A program made the position numbers and the translations under genes. This document shows, one piece after another, positions 12,701 through 20,964 of a stretch of DNA of 37,995 nucleotides. The stretch comes from Leptospira biflexa (GTDB lineage Bacteria > Spirochaetota > Leptospiria > Turneriellales > DYLW01). The first letter of the stretch is position 1, and each line of letters starts with the position of its first letter. The stretch is taken from contig DYOA01000017.1 in assembly GCA_020720785.1 (NCBI GenBank), forward strand, positions 14,105-52,099, in the 5' to 3' direction. Below the pieces are notes generated by a model. The model saw only the letters and a list, made by a program, of their open reading frames with translations. It ran no database searches and had not been told where the DNA came from.

Positions 12701-15460
12701 TACATTATTCAACTGCACCACATAGCATTTATCCACATCGGTAATGTTGCCACATTCGGCATTGGTGGTCTTGAGGCTGAAGTGGGACGGGTGGGTGGTG
12801 GACGTAAAACTGAATTCACTGCCCCCGGAACCGGCGGAATTCTTCACGGTGACAGTCACACCCGTGATTCCGGTAATCAAGGCCGCAGCGAAATCATCAT
12901 CCGTGAGATTGATCTGCAGGCGGCGGATGGAATTTCCCGCATTGCCCTGGTTGGTCATGGTGAGAGTGACACTCTGGTTCAGGTTGTTGCATAGTTTTCC
13001 CTCTGCCCCGCAGGCAGTATCCGGGGCGATCTTTACAATGGCATCGGGTTTGGCGGGACGCAGCTCAAAATACTGGGAATAGGTACCAAAGCTACCGGTG
13101 GTGGCATCTGTTCCGTTTGCCGCATCCACTTCCGTGTTGTAAACTTTTGCGGTCAGTTTATAATACTGCCGCTGGGTTATGTCCGAATTGTCCAGTTTTT
13201 TGAGCGGGGTGTCCGTGATGTCCAGAATGATTTTATCCAGTCCTCCGTTTCCGGGAATCCCGTTATCCGCAGAAGAAAACTGCACGGTGGCTCCGGTGGC
13301 ATCCACAGAACAGCTTCCCACGGTGCAGATATTACTCTCTACCTGGCTGGTAGCAAAACCGGTTCCTGTGATCCCAAAGCCCTTGGATGTTCCGGAGGAG
13401 GTGTCCTGCACATCCACCACTCCACCCAAAGTCCAGGAACAATTGGCGTTGGAAAGAGCCAGATTGTCCAGAGTACAGGTGGTTCCGTTCAGGGTGTAGT
13501 TATATTCCCGGACCTCGTAAAATACTTTATCTATATTGGAGTTATTGGGATCCGATGGGGCCTGGATGAATGTCTGGAAATCATAGGGAACGCCCACATA
13601 CATAAAAGAGGGAGTGGTGGAGGCATAACCGGTGGGGATGTCCATGGTTTTTATTGTGGTGGTATTATTGGCCCAGTTTGCCGTGGTGTCTCCCGCCAGG
13701 ACTTTCTGCCAACTGGTGGTGGCATACCGTAGCCCATCGTTCCCGGTGGTATTGTCTGTATGGGAGGAATCATATTTTTCATTCCCAATATAGACAGCAA
13801 ATTCCTTTCCGGACAAGTCCGCCGATGCAGGAGCCGTAAGAGAAAATTCCACCGCAATGCGTTTTTCCGCATCCCCATTTTTGATAACATCATTATCGCC
13901 GCTGGTCACGGAGCGGAAACGCAGAATGAGATCATCGCCGCTGGCACAGACCGCCACAGAACCATCTACGGGCTGGCTGAACGTACAGGTGGTGCCCCGG
14001 TTGTCCAGAGTCAGCTTCTTCACGTTTACATAGCTGGTGGTACCGTCGCTGAACGCCACACCGGCTCCATGCGTGGAGTAGACCCCCACGCTGGCGGTAC
14101 TCCACGCTCCGGAGAAGGTGGAGGGTTTCACAATCTTAATTTCCGCAATCCCGGCATCGTTGGTATTGATGGTGGGATTGATCAGCATTTTAAACGCCGT
14201 GGAGGTAGCTTTCCGGACTTTGGTGGGGCTCATCTCCACTTTGGTGTCTGCCGCATCCCCATCCGCCACGGAACGTATAAGGAGGTTATCCAGCTCCACC
14301 CAGTGCATTTCCGTATCCTTCCGGGGAGTCTCCACCCCCAGCATGAAATTCATGGAATCCGTAAAAGTGGCTCCCACCGAACCAATCCGGATATACTCAT
14401 TGGGGAGAGCATCGTATTTTCCATCCCCTTCAATGGGATTGGGGTTGGTATAAAAGTAGAGCGTGCTGCCGTTATGGACAATCCGGATTCCCACCGGATT
14501 CAAATTGGGGGCATTCGCGTTATGTATGGCATCTGTATAATTCCCAGAGTCATCCAACTGTCCGCTACCACCATCGACAGTAGCAGTGGAATAATAATCA
14601 TCATAATTCCATTGTAGAGGTGCTCCGGATAAATCCTGGGATTGACCATCCGGACGGCTCCCCGTTGTGAGATTGAAATTACTCTCGGCGGAGATATAGT
14701 ATCCCCACTCACTGAGCGGATTGCCCAAAACCGGCCTCTGGGCGTAGTACTTTTCATACATTCCCACAATATTGGTGAAAGGACGCGGTGGGATATTCGC
14801 ATTGTTAAAAACCCCGGCCTCTGGCTGGTACAAATAAAACATGAACGCATTCTGGTGGCGGTGGGATTCGTCATTACCATTATCATCGCTTGGATCCAAG
14901 CGGGTGCGTTCCTTGATAATCTGGATGCCAAATGGCTGGCTGGAAGATGCGGAATATGACGTTCCATGATACACCGCCATCTTTCCTGACCATACGCTCC
15001 AGTCATAGGCATCAATCTCCCCATCATCCCCGCCCTCTGTGGTGATGAGCCCTGTGCCTCCGGTAAATGTCATTTGCCCATTTCCCCCGTTATTGATCCT
15101 GAAAAGGATATCCCCGCCGGCAGAATAGGACCCTTCTCTGGAATAGGTTACCCCCCGGTTGGTATTATTCCAAGTATTCACCGTACCAGCGGTGGCATTA
15201 CTCCAGCCGGCAGCGGGAACAGCGGAGAAATCCTCATACTGGTACAGGCTCTCCGCCCGGAGAGAGGAGAAGGTGACAGTCACCAGGAGAAGAGTGACTG
15301 TCACCCCGGGGGAAAACATGGGAAACAATATTTTTGACAAGGAGAAGGATTTTATTAATGATAACGTTTTATGAAATAATCGCTGCCCGCCGGATGGCCT
15401 CTCCGGGAGAGTCCCACGGTTTTTCTGATGCACCCCATTATAGAATTCTTCTTTATACAT
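6764..15460 (-). CDS. Giant secreted repeat protein (about 2900 aa), first of a tandem pair
   Basis: A single reading frame of about 2.9 k codons. I chose the ATG at 15460 because GGAG lies 7 nt upstream. An identical site at 15478, a GTG at 15493 and an ATG at 15319 are alternatives, so the start is uncertain. A hydrophobic stretch ending SSLRA, followed by ESLYQ, gives a signal peptide with an unusually long leader if 15460 is right. (Residues below count from 15493.) Residues about 85-410 resemble a jelly-roll/LamG-type domain. From about 415 to 2500 there are roughly ten beta-sandwich repeats with a hallmark strand such as IKEIKITVPGTF, LVEKVKITVPVNVF or DIRGIKIKIP, several with cysteine pairs. 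A carboxypeptidase-regulatory-like domain lies near 2500-2600. The last 95 or so residues (NPRVFTPG, FDMSGKKV, HGGLYIYSIEAG) match the FlgD Ig-like/T9SS-type C-terminal fold. The cell-surface location is inferred and the function is unknown. Confidence 0.88.
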   Translation of the reverse strand: MYKEEFYNGVHQKNRGTLPERPSGGQRLFHKTLSLIKSFSLSKILFPMFSPGVTVTLLLVTVTFSSLRAESLYQYEDFSAVPAAGWSNATAGTVNTWNNTNRGVTYSREGSYSAGGDILFRINNGGNGQMTFTGGTGLITTEGGDDGEIDAYDWSVWSGKMAVYHGTSYSASSSQPFGIQIIKERTRLDPSDDNGNDESHRHQNAFMFYLYQPEAGVFNNANIPPRPFTNIVGMYEKYYAQRPVLGNPLSEWGYYISAESNFNLTTGSRPDGQSQDLSGAPLQWNYDDYYSTATVDGGSGQLDDSGNYTDAIHNANAPNLNPVGIRIVHNGSTLYFYTNPNPIEGDGKYDALPNEYIRIGSVGATFTDSMNFMLGVETPRKDTEMHWVELDNLLIRSVADGDAADTKVEMSPTKVRKATSTAFKMLINPTINTNDAGIAEIKIVKPSTFSGAWSTASVGVYSTHGAGVAFSDGTTSYVNVKKLTLDNRGTTCTFSQPVDGSVAVCASGDDLILRFRSVTSGDNDVIKNGDAEKRIAVEFSLTAPASADLSGKEFAVYIGNEKYDSSHTDNTTGNDGLRYATTSWQKVLAGDTTANWANNTTTIKTMDIPTGYASTTPSFMYVGVPYDFQTFIQAPSDPNNSNIDKVFYEVREYNYTLNGTTCTLDNLALSNANCSWTLGGVVDVQDTSSGTSKGFGITGTGFATSQVESNICTVGSCSVDATGATVQFSSADNGIPGNGGLDKIILDITDTPLKKLDNSDITQRQYYKLTAKVYNTEVDAANGTDATTGSFGTYSQYFELRPAKPDAIVKIAPDTACGAEGKLCNNLNQSVTLTMTNQGNAGNSIRRLQINLTDDDFAAALITGITGVTVTVKNSAGSGGSEFSFTSTTHPSHFSLKTTNAECGNITDVDKCYVVQLNNVSGQSGNNLLGLLGGANNIAQIQFTIQDGIPSLSADKELTFAGYVDNGNGDDLQDNAYTRDGSGLLALAWVSPVARAKSEITRHPTFSYTNAGAGCSSDYVATPSNTRELYVTSCSNNVKFSYFIYNPSAVEDPTNVENVIKEIKITVPGTFSNIANLQSIKGGTVTLAGQEVTVTYASPFLSPGENDEIVFTADEGNTVKGTLTFASTVSNSGAPAVENRMATTDKISGSNDIAFVNQPLTAVGYAKVTHPSDAADNESDPLKLDINVAWDNSSKENTIRYYLKNLGLPGTKIQKVRIYMRNGSETAWDTAGAGALTSGAGGIAGDASHAFTAVTGTISSTTGGVSCTADATYTRSDAGGAKYMDCDFTGHASGGIDTSATDDTYIQFKMGHYIAIPGGSAIGLRARAQNELGVENTTFYPSNTQASYAHIEAASTAQWAASTGSVEVSIARPQAYISGYLVRSFALTQSSAVAHPMKYIIKNEGLGNNAIYAVQIGIPSELNGKISGPSATSGATASVGACHANVTAHHADYTQCIIVDYGAGNLAATVADTIDFTLSNDLSTEKDYEFIVYAENDSDAAEPVVYDSGTLGGSGNTRHLYVVKMPKVQLSSSEDKNSTAPGNPVKLHNINQTPTVTYRIQNENAAGTGKAIRQAKILVPNSFCIVNGTIQSSVMGAVVTPASCGDPIVLNYEGSSSSIAAGSLDDVTFQFKKAATAADFDIASYNWNVRVYYDDGSSNALANTDYDKDTPTGGDWVDASANVFAGTSIATEFIRPPMTANAYISSNTSLFDNKYNHLGEDFPSWGDLSVSMDDVKFSVYVQNTTDITSNNIRYVKITAPASLISTIEDDSGVSIVKDPEGTPSTLASPADYTIVDNAIDNNTLVLQFTDGRFTKGDLLKINFEMSRVGTLPGSPSALFQVSVTNDVNGVENLAVATSPVAESSANTNRALTLHYYQPGTASEFYVEKGDVNAGENGDMNMLYNTETTHKANVIVRNTGHEGSLVEKVKITVPVNVFTSTSGKLALVGHNPGGTDFTYRNATSCPDSTNDQKYFHCLSGCTDSAGAPQVNTTAQIVQVELCQDSANPTDDGRIFPSGQNNDYVTFKFTDMGTATPAGSADLYPSPAGAGDKFVVEVNYNTRYTSGPYTASILSGKSDYISLRRPVPSGVAYIYTSDVQLKTTGGVDLTSFDVNKNAATPSNLILYALDDGSLPASSQWPSTEDGKRKIRIIIKNTGSAQNDIRGIKIKIPQNASTTGGVFVLPGTSEADIPVQDDHCVDDAHTFPGSCGSDPYTTATGLISTGNATMTAANDAEGNKILTIQYANDTFEGQKDVMLSIPVDYALLNLPDQSQSYLVMFTNSESVATGTADNVMYSDVNPNVKTLSAPSGQTLLHDFVYPSAVLYSDITEGKNLFHLTKASGTATIAHTLKYRIRPKGTPTKAIAIKMPYHLFGTNPGVSVASQLGTSVIVTYIDTHNGIWVIDYGAGGLSAGVVDVVTVTLDGTLADTNETTLTMEARYYNVASPPEFAACDDVPKMVTDLNSGGNACYESIFTAASGETQTFRVAKAPYGYVKGIITPFKNPKEEPLEVSVSVLDSAGNPLMDYGNSPIGITTVAGTGAFEFSGTWGTDNTVSGISAGVVPLCTDYNNEATCTATRDVILSFTAPKYSALQVPVTLQRGKKLDLGTLVEPYVLKEAPFTVGGTEDNIAVARDGASICARVTVPPDGVNETFTVRASCTNIAGLRSGSDAKRYEIESALASGKEKIASPASINLAPVYILNLYNSAGTVLENIDLFHRESDKGINETSVESTLELMYNEADIAANGWSESQLAVFSFDPYRNYWVKLGGKPNPDTNSIKVGISTLTRYYGVYGSSSGGGAISDVVINPRVFTPGRGSRYFNRMALQFSLDQSYPKYKVAIFDMSGKKVAEFEKSGEFQSGQIFWDGYDTQGKLVHGGLYIYSIEAGEERYRGTIVVAR
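15272..15305. repeat. Perfect 12-bp inverted repeat in the signal-peptide codons
   Basis: GGTGACAGTCAC at 15272-15283 is the exact reverse complement of GTGACTGTCACC at 15294-15305, with a 10-nt loop between. Each arm contains the odd palindrome GTGAC-N-GTCAC. It encodes VTVT-LLL-VTVT of the signal peptide and begins about 12 nt inside the downstream candidate ATG at 15319. It could form a strong hairpin in the mRNA, or simply reflect repeated VTVT codons. Confidence 0.7.
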
Positions 15461-15490
15461 ATCCATTCTCCGATCCATATCCATTCTCCG
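15458..15490. repeat. Tandem direct repeat duplicating a ribosome-binding site and ATG
   Basis: CATATCCATTCTCCG occurs at 15458-15472 and again at 15476-15490, separated by 3 nt (period 18). On the minus strand each copy reads CGGAGAATGGATATG, which is GGAG, 7 nt, then ATG. The duplication is in frame with the giant protein gene and would encode a repeated RRMDMD. It therefore offers two equivalent start sites for that gene, at 15478 and 15460. Confidence 0.7.
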
Positions 15491-15641
15491 CACGGTATTT
15501 TATAACGGCATTTTCCCCAACGTCCGTTGGAATGGACGAAACAGACAACGGAAATACAACGGAGAATGATAATTTTTTTTACCGGGGGGGAAACCGCATT
15601 TAAAAGAATCGACACCGGGAAAGCCGGATTTGAAATTGGCC
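15461..15641. promoter_or_regulatory. Divergent intergenic region between the giant operon and nadB
   Basis: This stretch separates two outward-facing genes and must hold at least the nadB promoter. Visible elements are the AT-rich stretch TTTTATAACGG near 15498-15508, a CGTCC/GGACG inverted repeat around 15521-15538, and a direct repeat ACAACGGA at 15545-15552 and 15556-15563, spaced 11 bp (one helical turn). No convincing -35/-10 pair stands out. A minus-strand TATAAT at about 15437-15442 lies just inside the predicted giant-protein leader; it could be its -10 box if translation really starts at 15319. Confidence 0.4.
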
Positions 15642-17267
15642 ATGAAACATACCGATTTTCTGGTTGTGGGTTCCGGGATATCCGGGCTGATTTTTGCTTT
15701 GAAAGCGTCCAAATTCGGGCAGGTGATTTTAGTCACAAAAAGAAGTCTGGATGAAACATCCACATATTATGCCCAGGGAGGGATTGCGGCTGCGGTGGGG
15801 GAGACGGATGATCCACGGAAGCATCTGGAGGACACCCTGACAGCGGGGGCGGGGTTATGTGATCCCCATGCTGTGGAAATTCTGGTCAATGAGGGCGTGG
15901 ACAGGGTCAATGAATTGATGGAGTGCGGGATGGAATTCACCCGGAAATCCGATGGCAGTCTGGATCTGGGCAGAGAGGGGGGTCACGGCAAATCCCGGGT
16001 TCTGCATGCGGATGACTTTACCGGACGGGAGGTGGAGAACTTTCTCATTGACCGGCTGAAAAAAATAACTTCAGTGATGATTCTGGAAAACCACATGGCC
16101 ATTGATCTGATCACGGAGCACCAGATTAATCCGTCGCTTCCCAAAGAAAATGTATACGGGGCCTATGTCTTGAATGATACAGAAGATAAAATTGAAATTA
16201 TACGGGCACACTACACGGTTCTGGCCACCGGAGGCACCGGACGGGTCTATCCGTTTACCACAAATCCAAAGGTGGCAACCGGGGATGGGATTGCCATGGC
16301 ATACCGGGCGGGCTGCCGGGTCCGTAATATGGAGTTTGTCCAGTTCCACCCCACAGCGTTTTTTTCTGACCGGGATCCCGCCTTTCTGATCACAGAAGCC
16401 ATGCGGGGTTTTGGCGGATATCTGCGGAACCGGGAGGGGGAGCGTTTCATGGAAAAATATCATCCGGATAAAGAACTGGCCCCCCGGGATATTGTTGCCC
16501 GTGCCATTGACTCCGAGCTCAAGCGAACCGGGGATGACTATGTTTATCTGGATGTTACGCACCGGAATGCGGATGAAACCATCGCCCATTTTCCCAATAT
16601 ATACAGAACACTCAAAGAGGAATTCCATATTGATATTACCCGGGAGATGATTCCCGTGGTACCGGCGGCACATTACCAGTGCGGTGGAATTCTGACCGAT
16701 TATGATGGCCGGACGGATTTGGATTTTCTCTACGCGGTGGGGGAAACTGCCTCCACGGGGATTCATGGCGGAAACCGTCTGGCGTCCAATTCTCTGCTGG
16801 AGGGTCTGGTCTTTGCGGACAGGGCGGCACGGGATATACAGAAGCGACTGGAGGCGGGAGAACATTCCGTCAAGGAAAAAAATCACGGGAGCATTCCGGA
16901 GTGGATCAAAAAAAGCACGCGGTATTTTGAGGAATGGACGCTCATCAAACATGATAAGCGGGAAATCCATAATCTGATGCGGGACTATGTGGGCATTGTC
17001 CGTTCGGATTTGCGGCTCCAGAGGGCCATCCGCCGGATCAATCTGATTTACGAGGAAATCAATGATTTTTATTCTCGTTCCATTGTCACCCGGAAAGTAG
17101 CGGAGCTGCGTAATCTGGTTTTGGTGGCCCAATTGATCATCCGTTCCTCTCTGGACAGAAAGGAAAGCCGGGGTCTGCACTACAGCCTGGATTATCCGGA
17201 AAAGCGGGATCCGTCCCGGGAGGATACCGTTCTGGAACCCAATTCGTACCCAAAGAAAAAAAACTAA
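15642..17267 (+). CDS. nadB: L-aspartate oxidase
   Basis: A flavoenzyme that oxidises L-aspartate to iminoaspartate, the first step of de novo NAD synthesis. The N-terminal FAD-binding motif VVGSGISGL is at residues 8-16. Family motifs follow in order: [26 protein letters not shown] (substrate/FAD region), [29 protein letters not shown] and [17 protein letters not shown]. The length of about 541 aa is normal. I chose the ATG at 15642; a TTG at 15630 would add four residues and has a slightly better purine-rich site (GGGAAAG) upstream. nadA and nadC are not adjacent. The gene ends on a stop codon that overlaps the convergent gene's stop. Fumarate reductase/succinate dehydrogenase flavoproteins are relatives, but the motif set and gene length favour NadB. 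Confidence 0.93.
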   Translation: MKHTDFLVVGSGISGLIFALKASKFGQVILVTKRSLDETSTYYAQGGIAAAVGETDDPRKHLEDTLTAGAGLCDPHAVEILVNEGVDRVNELMECGMEFTRKSDGSLDLGREGGHGKSRVLHADDFTGREVENFLIDRLKKITSVMILENHMAIDLITEHQINPSLPKENVYGAYVLNDTEDKIEIIRAHYTVLATGGTGRVYPFTTNPKVATGDGIAMAYRAGCRVRNMEFVQFHPTAFFSDRDPAFLITEAMRGFGGYLRNREGERFMEKYHPDKELAPRDIVARAIDSELKRTGDDYVYLDVTHRNADETIAHFPNIYRTLKEEFHIDITREMIPVVPAAHYQCGGILTDYDGRTDLDFLYAVGETASTGIHGGNRLASNSLLEGLVFADRAARDIQKRLEAGEHSVKEKNHGSIPEWIKKSTRYFEEWTLIKHDKREIHNLMRDYVGIVRSDLRLQRAIRRINLIYEEINDFYSRSIVTRKVAELRNLVLVAQLIIRSSLDRKESRGLHYSLDYPEKRDPSREDTVLEPNSYPKKKN

Positions 17268-18613
17268 GGGAGCTTTTCCCGGACGGCGGATTTTTCTTCC
17301 GTGAGGCGACGGACGGCAGGAGAATGTATGGAGCTGGCATAAGCGGAGAGAAAATCTTTTTCACGGATAAATGCCTCCGGGCTCAGATGGTAATAAAGGC
17401 GGAAGGTCATGCGGGAATTTTCTTTTTTCAGAATTTTCAAATAAAATTCCCGGTTCTGAAACTCCGGATACTGCAGGTATGTCTGGAGATATTTTTCCAT
17501 CAGCCGGTTCTGAATTTCCCTGTTTTGTCCGTACAAGAAATCTTTTGCCTTCCGTGGATTTTCATGGATTTGGGCAAGCTGGCAGTAATCAAAAACGGGA
17601 TCATCCGGATTGGTTATTGTTTCGCATTTCTGAATCCAGGCTTTTTTAAGGATGGAGCGGGATTCTTTGTAATTTATTCCAATGACAAAGGCAAACCGGG
17701 GAGAGTTTTCCATCTCCACAAGTTTCAGGAGAAATTCCTGGCTGCGGAAGCTGGGTTCACCGGATTCCCGGGGGAGGAGAAACGCCACAAGAATGGCCCT
17801 CCGCAGGCCGGGACGGTTTTCCAGCGGGAAACTCTGGGTGGCGTCCATGACCATATCCGGATTACGGCGGAGGAGAGTTTTATAGATGGAATACCGATGA
17901 TCCACGGACAGTTTGGGCACCCAGTCCTGGAGGTAAAAAAGCATTAATTCAGTGGAAATATTTTCCCCCAGGTATATTTTCTGTAAATGCCCATAGTCCG
18001 CCGGAAGTTCCATACAGGAGGAAAAAAGCCGATGGGTTTCCAGGAATCGGTCAGGGGGTAATTGGGAAAGATAGCGGAAATACCGGGAATCCGCCAGAAT
18101 ACCGGCAACCCATTTTTGGTCATTTTCATTGAAGTCACAATCCACTTTCAGAGCCTGCCGGTGCTGGATATAGGGAGCGAACAGATCCGGCCGGTGTTTT
18201 TCCAGAATCGTGGTTTCCAGCTCCCGGCGCAGGGTGGGGCGGTGCAAGTTGTCCAGAATGGAAAGGGCTTTCCGGATTAACACTTCGTGGGATACCATAG
18301 CCAGGTAATCCGAGAGATAGAAAAAGTCATCCCGGGAGTTTCTTTTTTCAAAATATTCCAGGACCAGAAGGGATATTTCCGGAATATTTTCATATTCCAG
18401 CAGGAACGTCATGGTATCCAGAATATCCGCATCCTGGGGAAGGGATTTCAGGTTATTCAGATTCCGGATGGTGGATTTTCGTATGTTTGCATCATTATGT
18501 AGCAGGGCATCGTGCAGGGATGTCTGGGAAAACGCAGGAGCAGCCGCCAGCATAAGTCCACCGGCCAGGCACACAGAAGCAAGGCGTTTAATAAAATTCC
18601 TGGGTTGAATCAT
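17264..18613 (-). CDS. Exported alpha-helical protein of unknown function
   Basis: I do not recognise a named family. From the ATG at 18613 the protein has a clear signal peptide: RNFIKR, a hydrophobic stretch, then APAFSQ with likely cleavage just before or after Q. The mature part, about 420 aa, is almost entirely predicted helix with short paired helices (for example [15 protein letters not shown] and [15 protein letters not shown]) and looks like a HEAT/TPR-type alpha-solenoid. That is a fold guess, not a match. A TTG start at 18679 is open but would put 22 residues before the signal peptide. The start overlaps the upstream FtsB-like gene by 26 nt, so the two are probably translationally coupled. 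The stop shares CTAA with the convergent nadB stop. A periplasmic scaffold role is inference. Confidence 0.75.
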   Translation of the reverse strand: MIQPRNFIKRLASVCLAGGLMLAAAPAFSQTSLHDALLHNDANIRKSTIRNLNNLKSLPQDADILDTMTFLLEYENIPEISLLVLEYFEKRNSRDDFFYLSDYLAMVSHEVLIRKALSILDNLHRPTLRRELETTILEKHRPDLFAPYIQHRQALKVDCDFNENDQKWVAGILADSRYFRYLSQLPPDRFLETHRLFSSCMELPADYGHLQKIYLGENISTELMLFYLQDWVPKLSVDHRYSIYKTLLRRNPDMVMDATQSFPLENRPGLRRAILVAFLLPRESGEPSFRSQEFLLKLVEMENSPRFAFVIGINYKESRSILKKAWIQKCETITNPDDPVFDYCQLAQIHENPRKAKDFLYGQNREIQNRLMEKYLQTYLQYPEFQNREFYLKILKKENSRMTFRLYYHLSPEAFIREKDFLSAYASSIHSPAVRRLTEEKSAVREKLP

Positions 18614-19037
18614 CGGGGGAGGTATTCTGCCGGCGGTAAGCGATGAGGGAAATAAAAACCAGCAGTATGGATGCGGCAATGATATAGATATTCTGCAGAA
18701 GTTTCAGATCATAAAGATTTTTCTGTTCCCCCGTGGGTGCCTTACTCCGTGGGGAGTTCTCTTCAAATTTAATGATCTGTACCTTATCCTTGAATACCAG
18801 ATACTCTTTTTCAAAATTCCGTATCATTTTATCCGGATTATCCGCATCCTGGAGTTTCCCACGGGTGGACGCAATCCGGGCGTCCAGTTCGGATATCTGT
18901 TTTTCCATGAGCTCTTTCTGAAACGAAAGATTCCGGTAATCCAGATATCCGCCTTCTGCAAAAACCAGAAGGTTTCCCGCAACCAGCCCAAGCACGGTCA
19001 GGAACGGAATAAACGCCCAGTGGTTCAGCCCTTTCAA
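18588..19037 (-). CDS. FtsB/DivIC-like septum formation protein with an extra C-terminal membrane segment
   Basis: A 149-aa protein with an N-terminal membrane segment (FIPFLTVLGLVAGNLLVF), then a coiled coil (about residues 35-75, such as LMEKQISELDARIASTRGKL), the arrangement of FtsB/DivIC division proteins. It directly follows eno with a 17-nt gap; ftsB is next to eno in many Gram-negative bacteria, which supports the call. Unlike ordinary FtsB it has a second hydrophobic segment near the C-terminus (IYIIAASILLVFISLIAY). The start is TTG at 19037; no in-frame ATG lies before the membrane segment. Sequence identity to known FtsB is weak to the eye, so I leave out the symbol. Confidence 0.65.
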   Translation of the reverse strand: MKGLNHWAFIPFLTVLGLVAGNLLVFAEGGYLDYRNLSFQKELMEKQISELDARIASTRGKLQDADNPDKMIRNFEKEYLVFKDKVQIIKFEENSPRSKAPTGEQKNLYDLKLLQNIYIIAASILLVFISLIAYRRQNTSPDDSTQEFY

Positions 19038-19054
19038 GTGGGAACCGTTAAAAA

Positions 19055-20350
<1,296 letters not shown>

Positions 20351-20380
20351 CTATGGGCTCCCCCAATCCTGTAAAGTTAG

Positions 20381-20410
20381 AAAATAAAATATTTGACATA
20401 ACGTTTTCAA
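20381..20410 (-). promoter_or_regulatory. Candidate promoter of eno
   Basis: Read on the minus strand, TTGAAA (20410-20405) and TATTTT (20386-20381) are 18 nt apart, about 43 nt upstream of the eno ATG, in an AT-rich 87-nt gap between divergent genes. This fits a sigma-70-type promoter but rests on pattern alone. Confidence 0.4.
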
Positions 20411-20425
20411 TCCCTTAACTGAAAT

Positions 20426-20950
20426 ATGCAGGTTATAAAATTTGTCCACGTGTTGCGGTGGATTGAGAATATTGAAAGAGATATTGAGGAATTGCATTCC
20501 ATGGAGAATAACCTCCAGGATGACCGGGAATATTCGGAAAAAGTCCGGATTGCTTTGGAGCTGGAAATCAATACGCTTTTGAATGAAAAAGTCAAGCTCA
20601 TGGAGCTCAAGATTGAAAATCCACCGGAAAAGATTCTGCAGATGATTTATCCGGAGGAGCATACCAGCGTGGTGAAAACCCGGCAGAAGGAAAAATTCCC
20701 GCTGGAAGAAATGGAAAAAGACTATATTTATGATTTCCTTTATGGGAAAAAAGACTCCGGCAATGGGAATGAAAAATCCGCAGAATCGGAGCGGGAAATA
20801 TCTGTATCCGAAAAAAAACGGGATGACCAGAATTTTCTCCGGCCTGCCGGACGGGAGAGCGTTACCCGCACCGGGTTTCGCAGAGAGGAAATCCAGAGTA
20901 CTCCCAAAAGCCGGGACCAGATTATCAAAGAATTACCCATGATTGACTGA
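20426..20950 (+). CDS. Coiled-coil protein of unknown function
   Basis: I do not recognise this 174-aa protein. Residues about 8-75 are a strongly charged helical/coiled-coil stretch (IENIERDIEELHSMENNL onward), and the C-terminal half is hydrophilic, Lys/Glu/Ser rich and probably disordered. There is no signal peptide or membrane segment, so it should be cytoplasmic. It is the first gene of the plus-strand cluster, 14 nt ahead of the PpiC-type lipoprotein gene. The first ATG, at 20426, comes only 87 nt after the divergent eno start. Confidence 0.75.
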   Translation: MQVIKFVHVLRWIENIERDIEELHSMENNLQDDREYSEKVRIALELEINTLLNEKVKLMELKIENPPEKILQMIYPEEHTSVVKTRQKEKFPLEEMEKDYIYDFLYGKKDSGNGNEKSAESEREISVSEKKRDDQNFLRPAGRESVTRTGFRREEIQSTPKSRDQIIKELPMID

Positions 20951-20964
20951 CCCCGGACATATAG

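Noticed and set aside
15458..15490. Start of a CRISPR array
   Set aside because: Only two copies with a 3-nt spacer, both explained as an in-frame tandem duplication.
16071..17180. Minus-strand frame of 369 codons inside nadB
   Set aside because: Antisense shadow of a clear nadB gene, with no recognisable domain.
20393..20421. TTGACA with a weak TAACTG as a promoter for the coiled-coil gene
   Set aside because: The -10 is poor and would place the transcript start at or after the ATG at 20426.
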